A stretch of DNA of 64,000 nucleotides from Pseudonocardia thermophila (GTDB lineage: Bacteria; Actinomycetota; Actinomycetes; Mycobacteriales; Pseudonocardiaceae), in the NCBI RefSeq assembly GCF_900142365.1, contig NZ_FRAP01000013.1, forward strand, positions 62,001 to 126,000, read 5' to 3'. Each line of letters starts with the position of its first letter. The first letter of the stretch is position 1. Of this stretch, positions 30,133-39,243 are shown one piece after another. Under the pieces are notes generated by a model. That model was not told where the DNA came from. It made no database searches and saw only the letters and a program-made list of their open reading frames with translations. The position numbers were made by a program, and so were the translations under genes.

Positions 30133-31202
30133 CACAACCCTGCCGATTCCGTGAGCCACTCCGAGTAGAACAGCCCCAGGCCCAGCGCCGCGCACATCGC
30201 GGCGAGCAGCCAGAACCGGATGATCACCGTGGTCTCGGCCCACCCGGCGAGCTCGAAGTGGTGGTGGAACGGGGCCATCCGGAACACCCGCCGCCGGGTG
30301 GTGCGGAAGACCGCGATCTGCAGCGCGACCGACAGGATCTCCACGACGAACACGCCGCCGATCACCACGAGCAGCAGCTCGGTGCGGGTGACCATCGACA
30401 GGCCCGCGATGAGCCCGCCGAGCGCGAGCGAGCCGGTGTCCCCCATGAAGATCCGCGCCGGGGCGGCGTTCCACCACAGGAAGCCGATGCAGCCGCCCAT
30501 CGCGGCCGCGGCGACGATCGCGACGTCGAGCGGGTCGCGGACCTGGTAGCAGCCGGCCGCCGCGACGATCGCGCAGCTGTTGCGGAACTGCCAGAACGCG
30601 ATGATCGTGTAGGTGGCCAGCACCATCGCGGACGTGCCCGCGGCCAGGCCGTCCAGGCCGTCGGTGAGGTTGACCGCGTTCGACCACGCCGCGATGACCA
30701 GGTAGGCGAACACGACGAACCCGACCGCGCCGAACGACAGGATCGTGATGTCCCGGACGAACGACAGGTTCGTCGAGGCCGGGGTGAGCCCGTCGGCGTT
30801 GGCGAACCGCAGCGCCAGCACGCCGAAGATCACCGCAGTGAGCAGCTGGCCGACCAGCTTCGAGGTCTTGTTCAGGCCGAGGTTGCGCTGGCGGCGCAGC
30901 TTGATGAAGTCGTCGAGGAACCCGACCACGCCCAGCGCCGTGGTCAGGAAGAGCACCAGCAGCGCCGAGGCCGACATCGGCTCGCCGGACAGCAGGTGCG
31001 CCACCAGGTAGCCCAGCCAGATCGCCAGCAGGATCGCGACGCCGCCCATCGTGGGGGTGCCGCGCTTGGCCTGGTGGCTGGACGGGCCCTCGGCGCGGAT
31101 CTCCTGACCGAAGCCCTGGCGCACGAAGAACCGGATCAGGTACGGCGTGAGCAGGATGGCGACCGCCAGCGCGACCCCGGCCGCGATGAAGATTCCCCTC
31201 AC
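30132..31202 (-). CDS. mraY: Phospho-N-acetylmuramoyl-pentapeptide transferase
   Basis: Transfers phospho-MurNAc-pentapeptide to undecaprenyl phosphate, forming lipid I. A 356-residue, ten-helix membrane enzyme. Motifs: [14 protein letters not shown] near residue 40, [16 protein letters not shown] near 95 with catalytic aspartates, [15 protein letters not shown] near 185, [12 protein letters not shown] near 255 and the cytosolic MAPFHHHFE loop near 320. The GTG start overlaps the murF stop (GTGA). This order (murE, murF, mraY, murD) is the standard dcw arrangement. Confidence 0.98.
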   Translation of the reverse strand: MRGIFIAAGVALAVAILLTPYLIRFFVRQGFGQEIRAEGPSSHQAKRGTPTMGGVAILLAIWLGYLVAHLLSGEPMSASALLVLFLTTALGVVGFLDDFIKLRRQRNLGLNKTSKLVGQLLTAVIFGVLALRFANADGLTPASTNLSFVRDITILSFGAVGFVVFAYLVIAAWSNAVNLTDGLDGLAAGTSAMVLATYTIIAFWQFRNSCAIVAAAGCYQVRDPLDVAIVAAAAMGGCIGFLWWNAAPARIFMGDTGSLALGGLIAGLSMVTRTELLLVVIGGVFVVEILSVALQIAVFRTTRRRVFRMAPFHHHFELAGWAETTVIIRFWLLAAMCAALGLGLFYSEWLTESAGL

Positions 31203-32623
31203 GCGGCGCCCTCCCCCGGTGCCTGCTCGGCGAGCAGCCCGGCGGCGACCCGCTCCATGCCGGCCGCCCTGCTGCCCTTGACCAGCACGACGTCGCCGGG
31301 CTGGAGCGCCCCGCGCAGCAGCGCCACGGCGGCGGCGGCGTCGGGGACCTGGTGGGCCCCGGGGAACCCGGCTGCGTACCCGGGCGCGCCGACGGCGACC
31401 AACTCGGCCACGTGCAGCTCCCGCGCGGTGGCGGCGACCTCGGCGTAGGCGGCCTCGACCGCCTCCCCCAGCTCGCCCATCGGTCCGAGCACCGCCCAGG
31501 TGCGTCGGCCCTCGGCCAGCGCGGTGAGCGCGCGCAGCCCGGCCCGCATCGAGTCCGGGTTGGCGTTGTAGGCGTCGTTGACGACCGTGACGCCGTCCGG
31601 GCGCTCGCCGACCTCCATCCGCCACTTCGCCGCGGTGGCCGCGGACAGCCGTTCGGCGATCCCGGCGACGTCCACGCCCAGCTCCAGGCCGACGGCAGCG
31701 GCGGCGAGCGCGTTGGCGACGTGGTGCTCGCCCACCAGCCGCAGCGCCACCGGCGCCGCACCGGCCGGCGTCACCAGCGTGAAGCGGGCCCGGCCCGTCT
31801 CGAGGCGGACGTCGGCGGCGCGCACCTCGGTCTCCGGGCCGCGGCCGTACCGGACGATCCGCCCGGCGGTGCGCTCCGCCATCGCGATCACGTGCGGATC
31901 GTCGGCGTTGAGCACTGCGACCCCGTCCGGGCCGAGCGCCTCCACCAGCTCGCCCTTGGCCTGCGCGATGCCCGCCACCGAGCCGAACTCGCCCAGGTGC
32001 GCCGTGCCGACGTTGATCACGACGGCGATGTCGGGGGGGACGGCCCGGGCGAGGCCCGCGATGTGCCCGGTCCGGCGGGCGGAGTACTCGAGCACGAGGG
32101 TGCGGGTGCTGGCGTCGGCGCGCAGCGCCGTCCACGGCAGCCCCAGCTCGGTGTTGAACGATCCGGGCGGCGCGACCACGGGCCCGCGCGCTGCTGCGAC
32201 GGCGGCGACCAGGTCCTTCGTGGAGGTCTTCCCGGCGCTGCCGGTGATGCCGACCGTCCGCAGCCCGGGCAGGCTCGCCACCTGGTGGCGGGCCAGCGCG
32301 GCGAGCGCGGCCAGCACCCCGGCGCCCGAGCCGTCGGGATCGGCGGCACCCAGGTAGGTGTCTGCGGCGCGGGGCCCGCGCGGGACGATCACCCCGGGCG
32401 CGTCCAGCTCGCGGGCGGTGAGCACGCCCGTCGCGCCCGCGGCCAGCGCCGCCGGCACGAAGTCGTGCCCGTCCACGCGGGCACCCGGCAGGGTGAGGAA
32501 CAGCGCGCCGGGCTTCACCGACCGCGAGTCGAACTCCACGGCCGTGACGAGCTCGTCCCCGCTCGCCCGGTGCACCCGGCCTCCGGTCACGGCGGCGACG
32601 TCGGCCAGCCGCATCTCGATCAT
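31199..32623 (-). CDS. murF: UDP-N-acetylmuramoyl-tripeptide--D-alanyl-D-alanine ligase
   Basis: Adds D-Ala-D-Ala to the UDP-MurNAc-tripeptide. 474 residues. The N-terminal uridine-binding domain has [19 protein letters not shown] near residue 30. P-loop [16 protein letters not shown] near 125, [13 protein letters not shown] near 205, and [16 protein letters not shown] near 350 are MurF signatures. The C-terminal domain contains [15 protein letters not shown] and ends [19 protein letters not shown] lies upstream of the ATG, which overlaps the murE stop (ATGA). Confidence 0.97.
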   Translation of the reverse strand: MIEMRLADVAAVTGGRVHRASGDELVTAVEFDSRSVKPGALFLTLPGARVDGHDFVPAALAAGATGVLTARELDAPGVIVPRGPRAADTYLGAADPDGSGAGVLAALAALARHQVASLPGLRTVGITGSAGKTSTKDLVAAVAAARGPVVAPPGSFNTELGLPWTALRADASTRTLVLEYSARRTGHIAGLARAVPPDIAVVINVGTAHLGEFGSVAGIAQAKGELVEALGPDGVAVLNADDPHVIAMAERTAGRIVRYGRGPETEVRAADVRLETGRARFTLVTPAGAAPVALRLVGEHHVANALAAAAVGLELGVDVAGIAERLSAATAAKWRMEVGERPDGVTVVNDAYNANPDSMRAGLRALTALAEGRRTWAVLGPMGELGEAVEAAYAEVAATARELHVAELVAVGAPGYAAGFPGAHQVPDAAAAVALLRGALQPGDVVLVKGSRAAGMERVAAGLLAEQAPGEGAA

Positions 32624-34359
32624 GACTGGTGCTCCTGTGGTGCCACCGCGCGCCGCAGTGCCGCGGCCAGCTCGGCGGCGTCGTCGAAGGGATGCACCAC
32701 GCCGTGCACCTCCTGGCCCGTCTCGTGCCCCTTCCCGGCGACCACGACAGCGTCGCCCGGGCGGGCGGCGGCCACCGCCGCGGCGATCGCGGCGCGCCGG
32801 TCGCCGATCTCGCGCACCTCGTGCTCCCCCGACACCACCGCCGGCTCGGCCGTCGCACCGGCCAGCATCTCCGCCCGGATCGCGGCCGGGTCCTCGGAGC
32901 GCGGGTTGTCGTCGGTGACGACCAGCAGCTCGGCCCTGGCCGCCGCGGCGGCCCCCATCAGCGGCCGCTTGCCGCGGTCGCGGTCGCCGCCGCAGCCCAG
33001 CACGACCAGCAGCCGCCCCGGCACCTGTGCGCGCAGCGTGTCGAGCAGGGCGGCCACCGCGGCCGGCTTGTGCGCGTAGTCGACGACCGCGAGGAAGTCC
33101 TGGCCCTCGTCGACGCGCTGCATCCGGCCCGGCACCCGCACCTGCGCGAACCCGCCGGCCGCGACGTGCGGGTCGATCCCGGCCGCGGCCAGGCACGCGA
33201 GCGCCACCAGCGCGTTGGCCACGTTGTAGCGGCCCGGCAGCGGCAGCGTGACCGGCACCGCGACCCCGTCCGGGCCCTCGGCGACGAAGCGCTGCGTGCC
33301 GTCGGCGGCCTGCTCGACGTCGCGGGCCCGCCAGTCGGCGTCGCCGGGCGCGGCAGTGCTGGTGGTGGGGGCAGTGCTGGTGGTCGGGGCAGTGCTGGTG
33401 GTCGGGGCAGTGCTGGTGATCGTGATCGCGTCGGGTACCCGCTCGGCCAGCATCCGGCCCCACTCGTCGTCCACGCAGACCACCGCGTGCGGCGCCCGCC
33501 CGTCGAACAGGGTGGCCTTCGCCTCGAAGTAGTCCTGCATGTCGCGGTGGAAGTCCAGGTGGTCCTGCGACAGGTTGGTGAACGCGACGACGCGGAAGCG
33601 GGTGCCGGCGACCCGGCCCTGCACCAGCGCGTGGCTGGACACCTCCATCGCCACGTCGGTCACCCCGGCCTCGCGCATCACCGCGTAGGTCGCCTGCAGA
33701 TCGGGTGCCTCAGGGGTGGTGAGGGCGCTGCGCACCGGCTGCCCGGCGATGCGGGTGCCGGCGGTGCCGATCAGGCCCGCCACCCGACCGGCCGCGACGA
33801 GGCCCGCCTCCAGCAGGTGGGCCACGGTGGTCTTGCCGCTCGTGCCGGTGACCCCGATGACGCCGAGGTGGCGGGTCGGGTCGCCGTACACGCGGGCCGC
33901 GGCCACGCCCAGCACCCGGCGCGGGCGGTCGTGGACGAGCACCGGCACACCGAGGTCCGCGGGCAGCCGCTCGACCCCGGCCGGGTCGGTGAGCACCGCG
34001 GCGGCGCCGCGGGCGAGCGCGTCGCCGACGTAGTCGGCGCCGTGGGCGCGGGTGCCGGGCAGGGCCGCGAACAGGTCACCGGGGGCGGCGTCGGCGGCGC
34101 GGAGGGTGACGCCGAGGACCCGGGCCCGGGCAGCGTCCCCGCCCGTCGTGGCGAGCACCTCGGCGCCGGTCAGGGCGGCCAGCTCGGCAGCCGTCGCGGG
34201 GACCACCGTGCGCGGCCGCGTGATCGCCGCCGGAACGGTGGTCGGGCTCGCGGGTGGCACGGGCGGAAGGCTACCGAGGCCCCCCTCGGCACCCTCGGGC
34301 GCACCGGCGATCGCGCGGTGACCCGGTGTGGTGAGGGGACAGCGAAGGGTGACGGTCAT
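32620..34359 (-). CDS. murE: UDP-N-acetylmuramoyl-tripeptide synthetase (meso-DAP type)
   Basis: Adds meso-diaminopimelate to UDP-MurNAc-dipeptide. 579 residues, longer than the roughly 535 of mycobacterial Mur[18 protein letters not shown] near residue 85, P-loop [17 protein letters not shown] near 165, [13 protein letters not shown] near 265 and [14 protein letters not shown] near 425 are canonical. [12 protein letters not shown] near 495 contains DNPR, the meso-DAP selectivity motif. Two additions account for the length: an unconserved N-terminal stretch of about 45 residues, and a Thr/Ala/Pro/Ser tandem repeat near 313-336 encoded by four 18-base units. The ATG at 34359 is preferred; an earlier ATG (34386) lies inside a hairpin. 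Confidence 0.96.
   Translation of the reverse strand: MTVTLRCPLTTPGHRAIAGAPEGAEGGLGSLPPVPPASPTTVPAAITRPRTVVPATAAELAALTGAEVLATTGGDAARARVLGVTLRAADAAPGDLFAALPGTRAHGADYVGDALARGAAAVLTDPAGVERLPADLGVPVLVHDRPRRVLGVAAARVYGDPTRHLGVIGVTGTSGKTTVAHLLEAGLVAAGRVAGLIGTAGTRIAGQPVRSALTTPEAPDLQATYAVMREAGVTDVAMEVSSHALVQGRVAGTRFRVVAFTNLSQDHLDFHRDMQDYFEAKATLFDGRAPHAVVCVDDEWGRMLAERVPDAITITSTAPTTSTAPTTSTAPTTSTAAPGDADWRARDVEQAADGTQRFVAEGPDGVAVPVTLPLPGRYNVANALVALACLAAAGIDPHVAAGGFAQVRVPGRMQRVDEGQDFLAVVDYAHKPAAVAALLDTLRAQVPGRLLVVLGCGGDRDRGKRPLMGAAAAARAELLVVTDDNPRSEDPAAIRAEMLAGATAEPAVVSGEHEVREIGDRRAAIAAAVAAARPGDAVVVAGKGHETGQEVHGVVHPFDDAAELAAALRRAVAPQEHQS
33353..33424 (-). repeat. In-frame 18-base minisatellite inside murE
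   Basis: Four consecutive 18-base units (33353-33370, -33388, -33406, -33424). Units 2 and 3 are identical, unit 1 differs by one base and unit 4 by two. On the coding strand they encode repeating STAPTT, placed between the conserved [12 protein letters not shown] segment and DADWRARDV, in a region expected to be a surface loop. Confidence 0.92.
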
Positions 34360-34382
34360 CGCGACTGCACCAACCCTGATGT

Positions 34383-34435
34383 GCAACGAGCGGCCCTTTC
34401 GTCTACTCGGGGTGGACGAAAGGGCCGTTCGTTGC
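34383..34435. terminator. 21-bp inverted repeat between ftsI and murE
   Basis: Arms 34383-34403 and 34415-34435 pair over 21 bp with one G-U wobble around an 11-base loop. It lies 15 bases past the ftsI stop and 24 bases before the murE ATG. No U-run follows. It could be a partial terminator, an RNA processing site or a dispersed palindromic repeat. Confidence 0.55.
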
Positions 34436-34450
34436 GTTCCCCGGCTGGGA

Positions 34451-36307
34451 TCAGGGCACCACCAGCGTCTGCATGCGCGGCGGCGTGTCGGTGACCGGCA
34501 GGCGGTCCCGCTGCCCCAGGTAGCTGGCGATGTCGTGGAACAGCGGCGCGGCGCTGGTGCCGCCCCGCGGGGCGTCCAGCATGATCGCGATCACGTACCG
34601 GGGGTTCTCCGCGGGCATCATCCCGGCGAAGGTGATCCAGTACGTCGACGACGAGTAGCAGCCGCAGTTCGGGTCCACCTGCTGGGCCGTGCCGGTCTTG
34701 CCGGCGACCTCGTAGCCGGGCACGGCCGCCTGCGGGCCGGTGCCGGTCTGCTGCGACTGGCCACGCGGCCCCTTCTGCGTGACGGCGATCAGCATCGTGC
34801 GCAGCTTCGCCGCTGTCTCCGGGGAGATGACCTGGACCGCGTCCGGGGCCTGCGGCACGGTGCGCACCCCGTCCGGCCCGGTGACCGAGGCGATGATCCG
34901 CGGCGGGATGCGCACCCCGTCGTTGGCGATGGCCTGGTACATGCCGGCCATCTGCAGCACGGTCATCGACAGGCCCTGTCCGATGGGCAGGTTGCCGAAC
35001 GTCGAGCCCGACCACGTCTCGCGCGCGGGCACCCGCCCGGCCGACTCGCCCGGGAGCTCGATCCCGGTGCGCTGGCCGAGGCCGAACCTGGCGAGCATCT
35101 CGGAGAACCGCTCCTCACCCACCCGCTGCGCGGTCATGATCGTGCCGACGTTCGACGACTTCGCCAGCACACCGGTGAGCGTGTAGTTCTCGACGCCGTG
35201 CTCCCAGGCGTCGTGGATCGTGCGATCGGCGACCTTGATGCTGTCCGGCACCGCGAGCACGTCGTCCGGCTGCGCGATGCCGTGCTCCAGCGCCGCCGCC
35301 ATCGTCACCACCTTGTTGACCGACCCGGGCTCGAACGGGCTGGACACCGCCGGGTTGCCGAGGTCCTCCGGTTGCGCGGCGGAGAGGTTGCGCGGATCGA
35401 ACGACCGCCCGGTCGCCAGCGCCCGCACCTCCCCGGTCTTCGCATCCAGCACCACCGCCGAGGACGTGCCCTTCGCCCCGGTGCGCGCGACGTGGTCGGC
35501 GAGCGCCTTCTGCACGGTGAACTGCAGGTCGGAGTCGAGCGTGAGCTGGATCGTCGAGCCCTGCACGGCGGCCCGCTCGAACCGAGTGCTGCCGGGGATC
35601 ACCGTGTTGCTGCCCTCGGCGGTGTCGACCACCTGCAGACCGTCGGACCCGGCCAGCACGTTCTCCTGCGAGCTCTCCAGCCCGACCCGGCCGGCCAGCC
35701 GGCGCCCGTCGGCGTCCCAGGTCGCGGCTCCGATCACCGTCGAGGCGAGCGTCCCAGCCGGGTACTGCCGGTCCTCCCGCCGCTCCTCGGCGATCTCGAC
35801 GAACTCCTCGCTCAACCGCCGCGCCACCGCCGGGTCCACCAGCCGCGCCAGCACGACGTAGCCGCGGTTGCTGGTGATCAGGTCGTAGAGGGCCTGCTGG
35901 TCCTGCCCGGTCGCCTCGGCCACGGCCGTCGCCATGCGGGTGGCGTACTCGTGCAGGTCGTCCGGATGGCCCTTCGCGATCGTCAGCGGGTTGGTGACGA
36001 TCGCGCGGGCGTCGACGCTGAACGCGAGCGGCCTGCCGTCGCGATCGAGGATCGCGCCGCGCTCGGCGGGGATCGTGATGGCCGTACTGGCTTGCCGCTG
36101 CGACGCCGCGGTCAGCTCCCCCGCCTGGATCGTCTGGACGGTGACGAGCTTGACCGTCGCCGCCAGCAGCACACCGATCAGCAGTATCCGGCCGACGCGC
36201 ATCCGCGCGGGCAGCACGGCGACCTTGCTCGGGCGGCGCGGAGCGGGCCGGCGCGCGGGCGGAGCCGGTGCACGCACGGGCCTCCGGCGGGTCGTGACGG
36301 TGGGCAT
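34451..36307 (-). CDS. ftsI: Division-specific penicillin-binding protein FtsI (PBP3/PbpB)
   Basis: Class B transpeptidase that crosslinks septal peptidoglycan with FtsW. 618 residues. A basic Pro/Arg-rich cytosolic tail (1-37) precedes one transmembrane helix ([17 protein letters not shown]). The pedestal domain includes [16 protein letters not shown] near 80. The transpeptidase motifs are SVNK near 327 (SxxK), SSN near 383 and KTGTAQ near 535. Two cysteines in DPNCGCYS near 545 may form a disulfide close to the active site. The ATG overlaps the upstream stop as TGATG. A 21-bp palindrome separates it from murE. Confidence 0.97.
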   Translation of the reverse strand: MPTVTTRRRPVRAPAPPARRPAPRRPSKVAVLPARMRVGRILLIGVLLAATVKLVTVQTIQAGELTAASQRQASTAITIPAERGAILDRDGRPLAFSVDARAIVTNPLTIAKGHPDDLHEYATRMATAVAEATGQDQQALYDLITSNRGYVVLARLVDPAVARRLSEEFVEIAEERREDRQYPAGTLASTVIGAATWDADGRRLAGRVGLESSQENVLAGSDGLQVVDTAEGSNTVIPGSTRFERAAVQGSTIQLTLDSDLQFTVQKALADHVARTGAKGTSSAVVLDAKTGEVRALATGRSFDPRNLSAAQPEDLGNPAVSSPFEPGSVNKVVTMAAALEHGIAQPDDVLAVPDSIKVADRTIHDAWEHGVENYTLTGVLAKSSNVGTIMTAQRVGEERFSEMLARFGLGQRTGIELPGESAGRVPARETWSGSTFGNLPIGQGLSMTVLQMAGMYQAIANDGVRIPPRIIASVTGPDGVRTVPQAPDAVQVISPETAAKLRTMLIAVTQKGPRGQSQQTGTGPQAAVPGYEVAGKTGTAQQVDPNCGCYSSSTYWITFAGMMPAENPRYVIAIMLDAPRGGTSAAPLFHDIASYLGQRDRLPVTDTPPRMQTLVVP

Positions 36308-37194
36308 CAGTCCGTACCCGCCCCCGCCGGCGGCTGCTCCTGGGGCTGCTGGGCCTGCTGCTCCGGTGCCTGCTGCCGGGCCTGGTCCGGCTGCCCCTCC
36401 TGAGCCGACAGGGCCTGCTCCTGGGCCGGGGATCCGCCTGCCCCGGCGCCCTCAGGATCGGCGCTCTCGGGGGTGGCGTTCTCGGGGGTGGCGTTCTCGC
36501 CGCCCTCCGCAGGCGGCTGCCCCTCGGTGCCCTCAGTCGCGCCCTCCGCACCGGGCGCGGGCTGGTCGTCGCCCGCCGGGGCGGGCGGTGCGGGCGGAGC
36601 GGGGGCGACGGCGGCGCGCGGCTGCCCGACCACCGTCACCGCCCCGTCGGGGGCGACGACGAGCCGGGCCGGGTCGCGCACCGCCACCATCCCGAGCTGC
36701 TCGGCGCGGCGGGCGATCTCCGGCGCCGACTCCATGGCCGCCACCTCGCGCCGCAGCGCCTCGCTCTGCTCCTGCAGCCGCTGAGCGGCGGCCCGGGCAT
36801 CGGTGAGCCGGTACGAGTCGGCGGCCGCGGCCGTCGACAGCCACAGGATCGCGACCAGCCCGGCGGCCAGCAGCACCATCACCAGCAGCACGAACGGGGC
36901 GCGTCCCGGCGCGGCATTCGCCCGCGCAGCCGACCAGCGGTTGCCGAGCCGACGCAGCCGGTCGTCGCGCCGCTGGTACGCGCGCTCCGCGGCCCGCTTC
37001 TTCGGCTTCGGCGCGGCATCGCCGCCCACGCGGGTCGTCGCGGTGCTCGGCCGGCCCACGCGCTGCTGCCCCGCCCGCTGCTGGGCCGTGCGCTGCTGGG
37101 CCCGGCGCGGCGAGGTCCGCTGGGCAGGGACCGTCGCCGTCCGTGCCACCGTCCGTGGCCCCGTCCGCGGCCGCTCACTCACCGGCGCGCTCAT
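36307..37194 (-). CDS. ftsL: FtsL-like bitopic division protein with Pro/Glu-rich C-terminus
   Basis: A 295-residue protein in the ftsL position, between rsmH and ftsI. A basic cytosolic region (1-95, Arg/Gln/Thr-rich with an RRAQQRTAQQR run) leads to one transmembrane helix (FVLLVMVLLAAGLVAILWL, near 100). A short coiled coil follows (AAAQRLQEQSEALRREVAAME near 135), then a conserved-looking PEIARRAEQLGMVAVRDPARLV typical of actinobacterial FtsL. The final 100 residues are disordered, acidic and Pro/Gln-rich. FtsL acts with FtsQ/FtsB at the septum. ATG 37194 is preceded by GGGGG; an in-frame TTG lies one codon earlier. Identity rests on position and architecture, since FtsL sequences diverge strongly. 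Confidence 0.85.
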   Translation of the reverse strand: MSAPVSERPRTGPRTVARTATVPAQRTSPRRAQQRTAQQRAGQQRVGRPSTATTRVGGDAAPKPKKRAAERAYQRRDDRLRRLGNRWSAARANAAPGRAPFVLLVMVLLAAGLVAILWLSTAAAADSYRLTDARAAAQRLQEQSEALRREVAAMESAPEIARRAEQLGMVAVRDPARLVVAPDGAVTVVGQPRAAVAPAPPAPPAPAGDDQPAPGAEGATEGTEGQPPAEGGENATPENATPESADPEGAGAGGSPAQEQALSAQEGQPDQARQQAPEQQAQQPQEQPPAGAGTD

Positions 37195-37243
37195 CAATCC
37201 CCCGATCGGTCGTCCGGCTACTGGTCCTGTCGTCGCTGGTCAC

Positions 37244-38230
37244 TCACGCGCGGCGCGCGGCGATCCGTTCGGCGGCCCGCAGCCGCAGCGGTGCGGCCCG
37301 CGGGTTCTCGGCGATCTCCTCCTCACTGGCCTGCTCGGCCCCCCGCACGAGCAGGCCGAACTCGGGTCCGTGGCCGGGCAGCTCCACGGGCAGCCCCGGC
37401 GGTGTGGTGGACGTCGTGCGCGCGGCCAGCTCGCGCTTGACGATGCGGTCCTCGAGCGACTGGTAGGCGAGCACGACGATGCGCCCGCCGACCGCGAGGG
37501 CGTCCAGCGCGGCGGGCAGGGCCGTGCGCAGCGCGTCCAGCTCGCCGTTGACCTCGATGCGCAGCGCCTGGAAGGTGCGTTTGGCCGGGTGTCCCCCGGT
37601 GCGCCGGGACGCCGCCGGCACCACCTCGTAGAGCAGCTCGACCAGCTCCGCGCTGCGGCGGAACGGCTGCTTCTCGCGGCGGCGCGCGACCGCAGCGGCG
37701 ATCTTGGCGGCGAACCGCTCCTCGCCGTAGTCGCGCAGCACCCGGGTGAGCTGCGGGACCGAGTAGGTGTTGAGGACGTCGGCGGCGGTCATCCCGCTCG
37801 ACGGGTCCATCCGCATGTCGAGATCGGCGTCGCGGGCGTACGAGAAACCGCGGGCGGGCGCATCCAGCTGCAAGGAGGACACGCCGAGGTCGAACAGCAC
37901 GCCCTGCACCTGCGCGAGCCCCAGTTGCGCCAGTGCCGAGGCGATGCCGTCGTAGACGGTGTGCACGAGGTGGATCCGGTCGGCGAACGCGGCCAGCCGG
38001 CGGCGGGCGATCTCGAGCGCCTCGGGGTCGCGGTCGAGCCCGACCAGCCTCAGCCCGGGATGGCGCGCCAGCAGCGCCGCCGAGTGCCCGCCGAGCCCGA
38101 GGGTCGCGTCGACGAGCACCGCCCCCTCCGGTTCGAGGGCCGGACCGAGCAGCTCGACGACACGGGGTAGGGCGACCGGTACGTGCCTGGCCCCAGCCGG
38201 CACGGCCCCGTCGTCAGGGTGTTGTCCCAC
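37244..38230 (-). CDS. rsmH: 16S rRNA (cytosine-1402-N4)-methyltransferase
   Basis: RsmH (MraW) methylates C1402 in the ribosomal P site using SAM. 328 residues. [13 protein letters not shown] near 16, [15 protein letters not shown] near 40 (SAM motif), [11 protein letters not shown] near 63, [18 protein letters not shown] near 113 and [12 protein letters not shown] near 132 are canonical. The C-terminal [14 protein letters not shown] near 260 is the family end motif. The GTG has GGGAGGTAAG just upstream. It lies 169 bases after mraZ, and the spacer holds a strong hairpin. Confidence 0.97.
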   Translation of the reverse strand: MGQHPDDGAVPAGARHVPVALPRVVELLGPALEPEGAVLVDATLGLGGHSAALLARHPGLRLVGLDRDPEALEIARRRLAAFADRIHLVHTVYDGIASALAQLGLAQVQGVLFDLGVSSLQLDAPARGFSYARDADLDMRMDPSSGMTAADVLNTYSVPQLTRVLRDYGEERFAAKIAAAVARRREKQPFRRSAELVELLYEVVPAASRRTGGHPAKRTFQALRIEVNGELDALRTALPAALDALAVGGRIVVLAYQSLEDRIVKRELAARTTSTTPPGLPVELPGHGPEFGLLVRGAEQASEEEIAENPRAAPLRLRAAERIAARRA

Positions 38231-38314
38231 CCTTACCTCCCTAGCCCCGTGTCGCCGTCACCCCCGATGCCTGATCCGCCGGGGCCGAGACCCGGCAGGT
38301 GCGGCGATGCCCCC

Positions 38315-38360
38315 ACCCGGCAGACCTGGCACCGGGGAAGGTGCGCCAGGGCTGCCGGGT
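38315..38360 (-). terminator. Strong hairpin between mraZ and rsmH
   Basis: ACCCGGCAG-A-CCTGGC-ACC, a six-base loop, then GGT-GC-GCCAGG-G-CTGCCGGGT. About 18 paired bases with one mismatch and a two-base bulge. On the mraZ transcript it lies 40 bases past the stop. It may attenuate read-through from mraZ into rsmH. Confidence 0.55.
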
Positions 38361-38399
38361 CGAGGCACCGCCATCACGTCGGGTTCGCCCGTACCGCCG

Positions 38400-38831
38400 T
38401 CAGATCAGCCCGGGCAACACCTCCTCCTGCGCCTGGGCGTAGGTGTCCTCATGCCGTTGCTGGTACTCGTGCCAGGCTTGGGCGTCCCAGATCTCGGCGC
38501 GGGTGTACGCACCGATCACGACGCACTCCTTCTTCAGCCCGGCGTAGCGCCGCAGCTCCGGGGTGATGGTGATGCGGCCCTGGCCGTCGGGGACCTGTTC
38601 GTCGGTGCCCGAGAAGAGGCTGCGCTGGAAGGCCCGCGCCGACTCGCTGGTGAGCGGAGCCGAAGCGACCTTCCGGGCGAGCTCGCCGAAGGCCTCCCTG
38701 GTGAACACGTACAGGCAGTGATCCTGCCCCTTCGTGATCATCAGTCCGCCTCGCAGCTCGTCCCGGAACTTCGCGGGCAGCGTGAGCCGCCCTTTGTCGT
38801 CCAGCTTGGGGGTGTAGGTGCCGAGGAACAC
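38400..38831 (-). CDS. mraZ: Transcriptional regulator MraZ
   Basis: A 143-residue SpoVT/AbrB-fold DNA-binding protein that represses its own dcw operon in other bacteria. Two tandem half-domains carry the signature: FLGTYTPKLDDKGRLTLP at the start with FRDEL, and VPDGQGRITITPELRRYAGL near residue 78, each containing the DxxGR turn. A GTG at 38840 gives three more residues, but GGAGG has better spacing (8 bases) to the GTG at 38831, and that start gives the usual MraZ length and N-terminus. Upstream are a promoter and four TGG repeats at 10-base intervals, the expected operator. Confidence 0.96.
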   Translation of the reverse strand: MFLGTYTPKLDDKGRLTLPAKFRDELRGGLMITKGQDHCLYVFTREAFGELARKVASAPLTSESARAFQRSLFSGTDEQVPDGQGRITITPELRRYAGLKKECVVIGAYTRAEIWDAQAWHEYQQRHEDTYAQAQEEVLPGLI

Positions 38832-38866
38832 CCGCCCCACCTCCCCCGGGCCGGCTGGGAGCCCCT

Positions 38867-38906
38867 CGTTCCCCCAGCGATCTCCACATTACCCCACTTC
38901 CCACCA
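38867..38906 (-). promoter_or_regulatory. MraZ operator: four 10-base direct repeats
   Basis: On the complement strand, TGGTGGGAAG, TGGGGTAATG, TGGAGATCGC and TGGGGGAACG follow one another with exact 10-base period. MraZ operators in other bacteria are TGGG-type boxes with 5-base spacers, also 10-base period. The array overlaps the spacer, -10 and early transcribed bases of the mraZ promoter. Confidence 0.8.
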
Positions 38907-38913
38907 CGGTCAA
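38886..38913 (-). promoter_or_regulatory. mraZ/dcw promoter
   Basis: Complement strand: TTGACC (38913-38908), 16-base spacer, TAATGT (38891-38886). A good sigma-A-type promoter, about 55 bases before the mraZ GTG and overlapped by the MraZ repeats. Confidence 0.75.
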
Positions 38914-38970
38914 ACCACGAGCTCCCCCCTTTTCCCCCGGTCGTGGCACGGAACCGCAGGTCAGAGGGGG

Positions 38971-39141
38971 TGGGTGAGAGTGGGGGACGGCGTGCCGCGC
39001 CGGCGGCCGACGGCCGCGTGATCGACGCAGCGGGACACCGGCGAGCCCCGGCACGGGCGCCGTGGGGGCCGGGTGGGGCACAGTGGGGTGGGGCGAAGTG
39101 GGGAGGATCGACGAGGCGGTGTGGGGGAACGTGGGGACGAT
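38971..39141 (+). promoter_or_regulatory. Second set of TGGGG boxes facing the moxR operon
   Basis: Plus-strand TGGG(G/T) boxes start at 38971 and 38981, 39074 and 39084, 39089 and 39099, 39122 and 39132; each pair is exactly 10 bases apart. They precede a TTGACA at 39159-39164, a possible -35 for the moxR operon, though its -10 (ggctgt near 39182) is poor. The 403-base spacer 38841-39243 contains no gene. Confidence 0.5.
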
Positions 39142-39243
39142 CCCGGCCCCTCCGCCGTTTGACAGACTGGACCGCGACGCCGGCTGTGTGCCGACCACCG
39201 AGCCGGGCCCGGTGTCGCCACCGGAGACACGCGAGGAGGTCGG

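Noticed and set aside
34359..34386. murE start at the upstream ATG (34386)
   Set aside because: That codon lies inside the 21-bp palindrome and the added residues are unconserved; the ATG at 34359 is just outside it.
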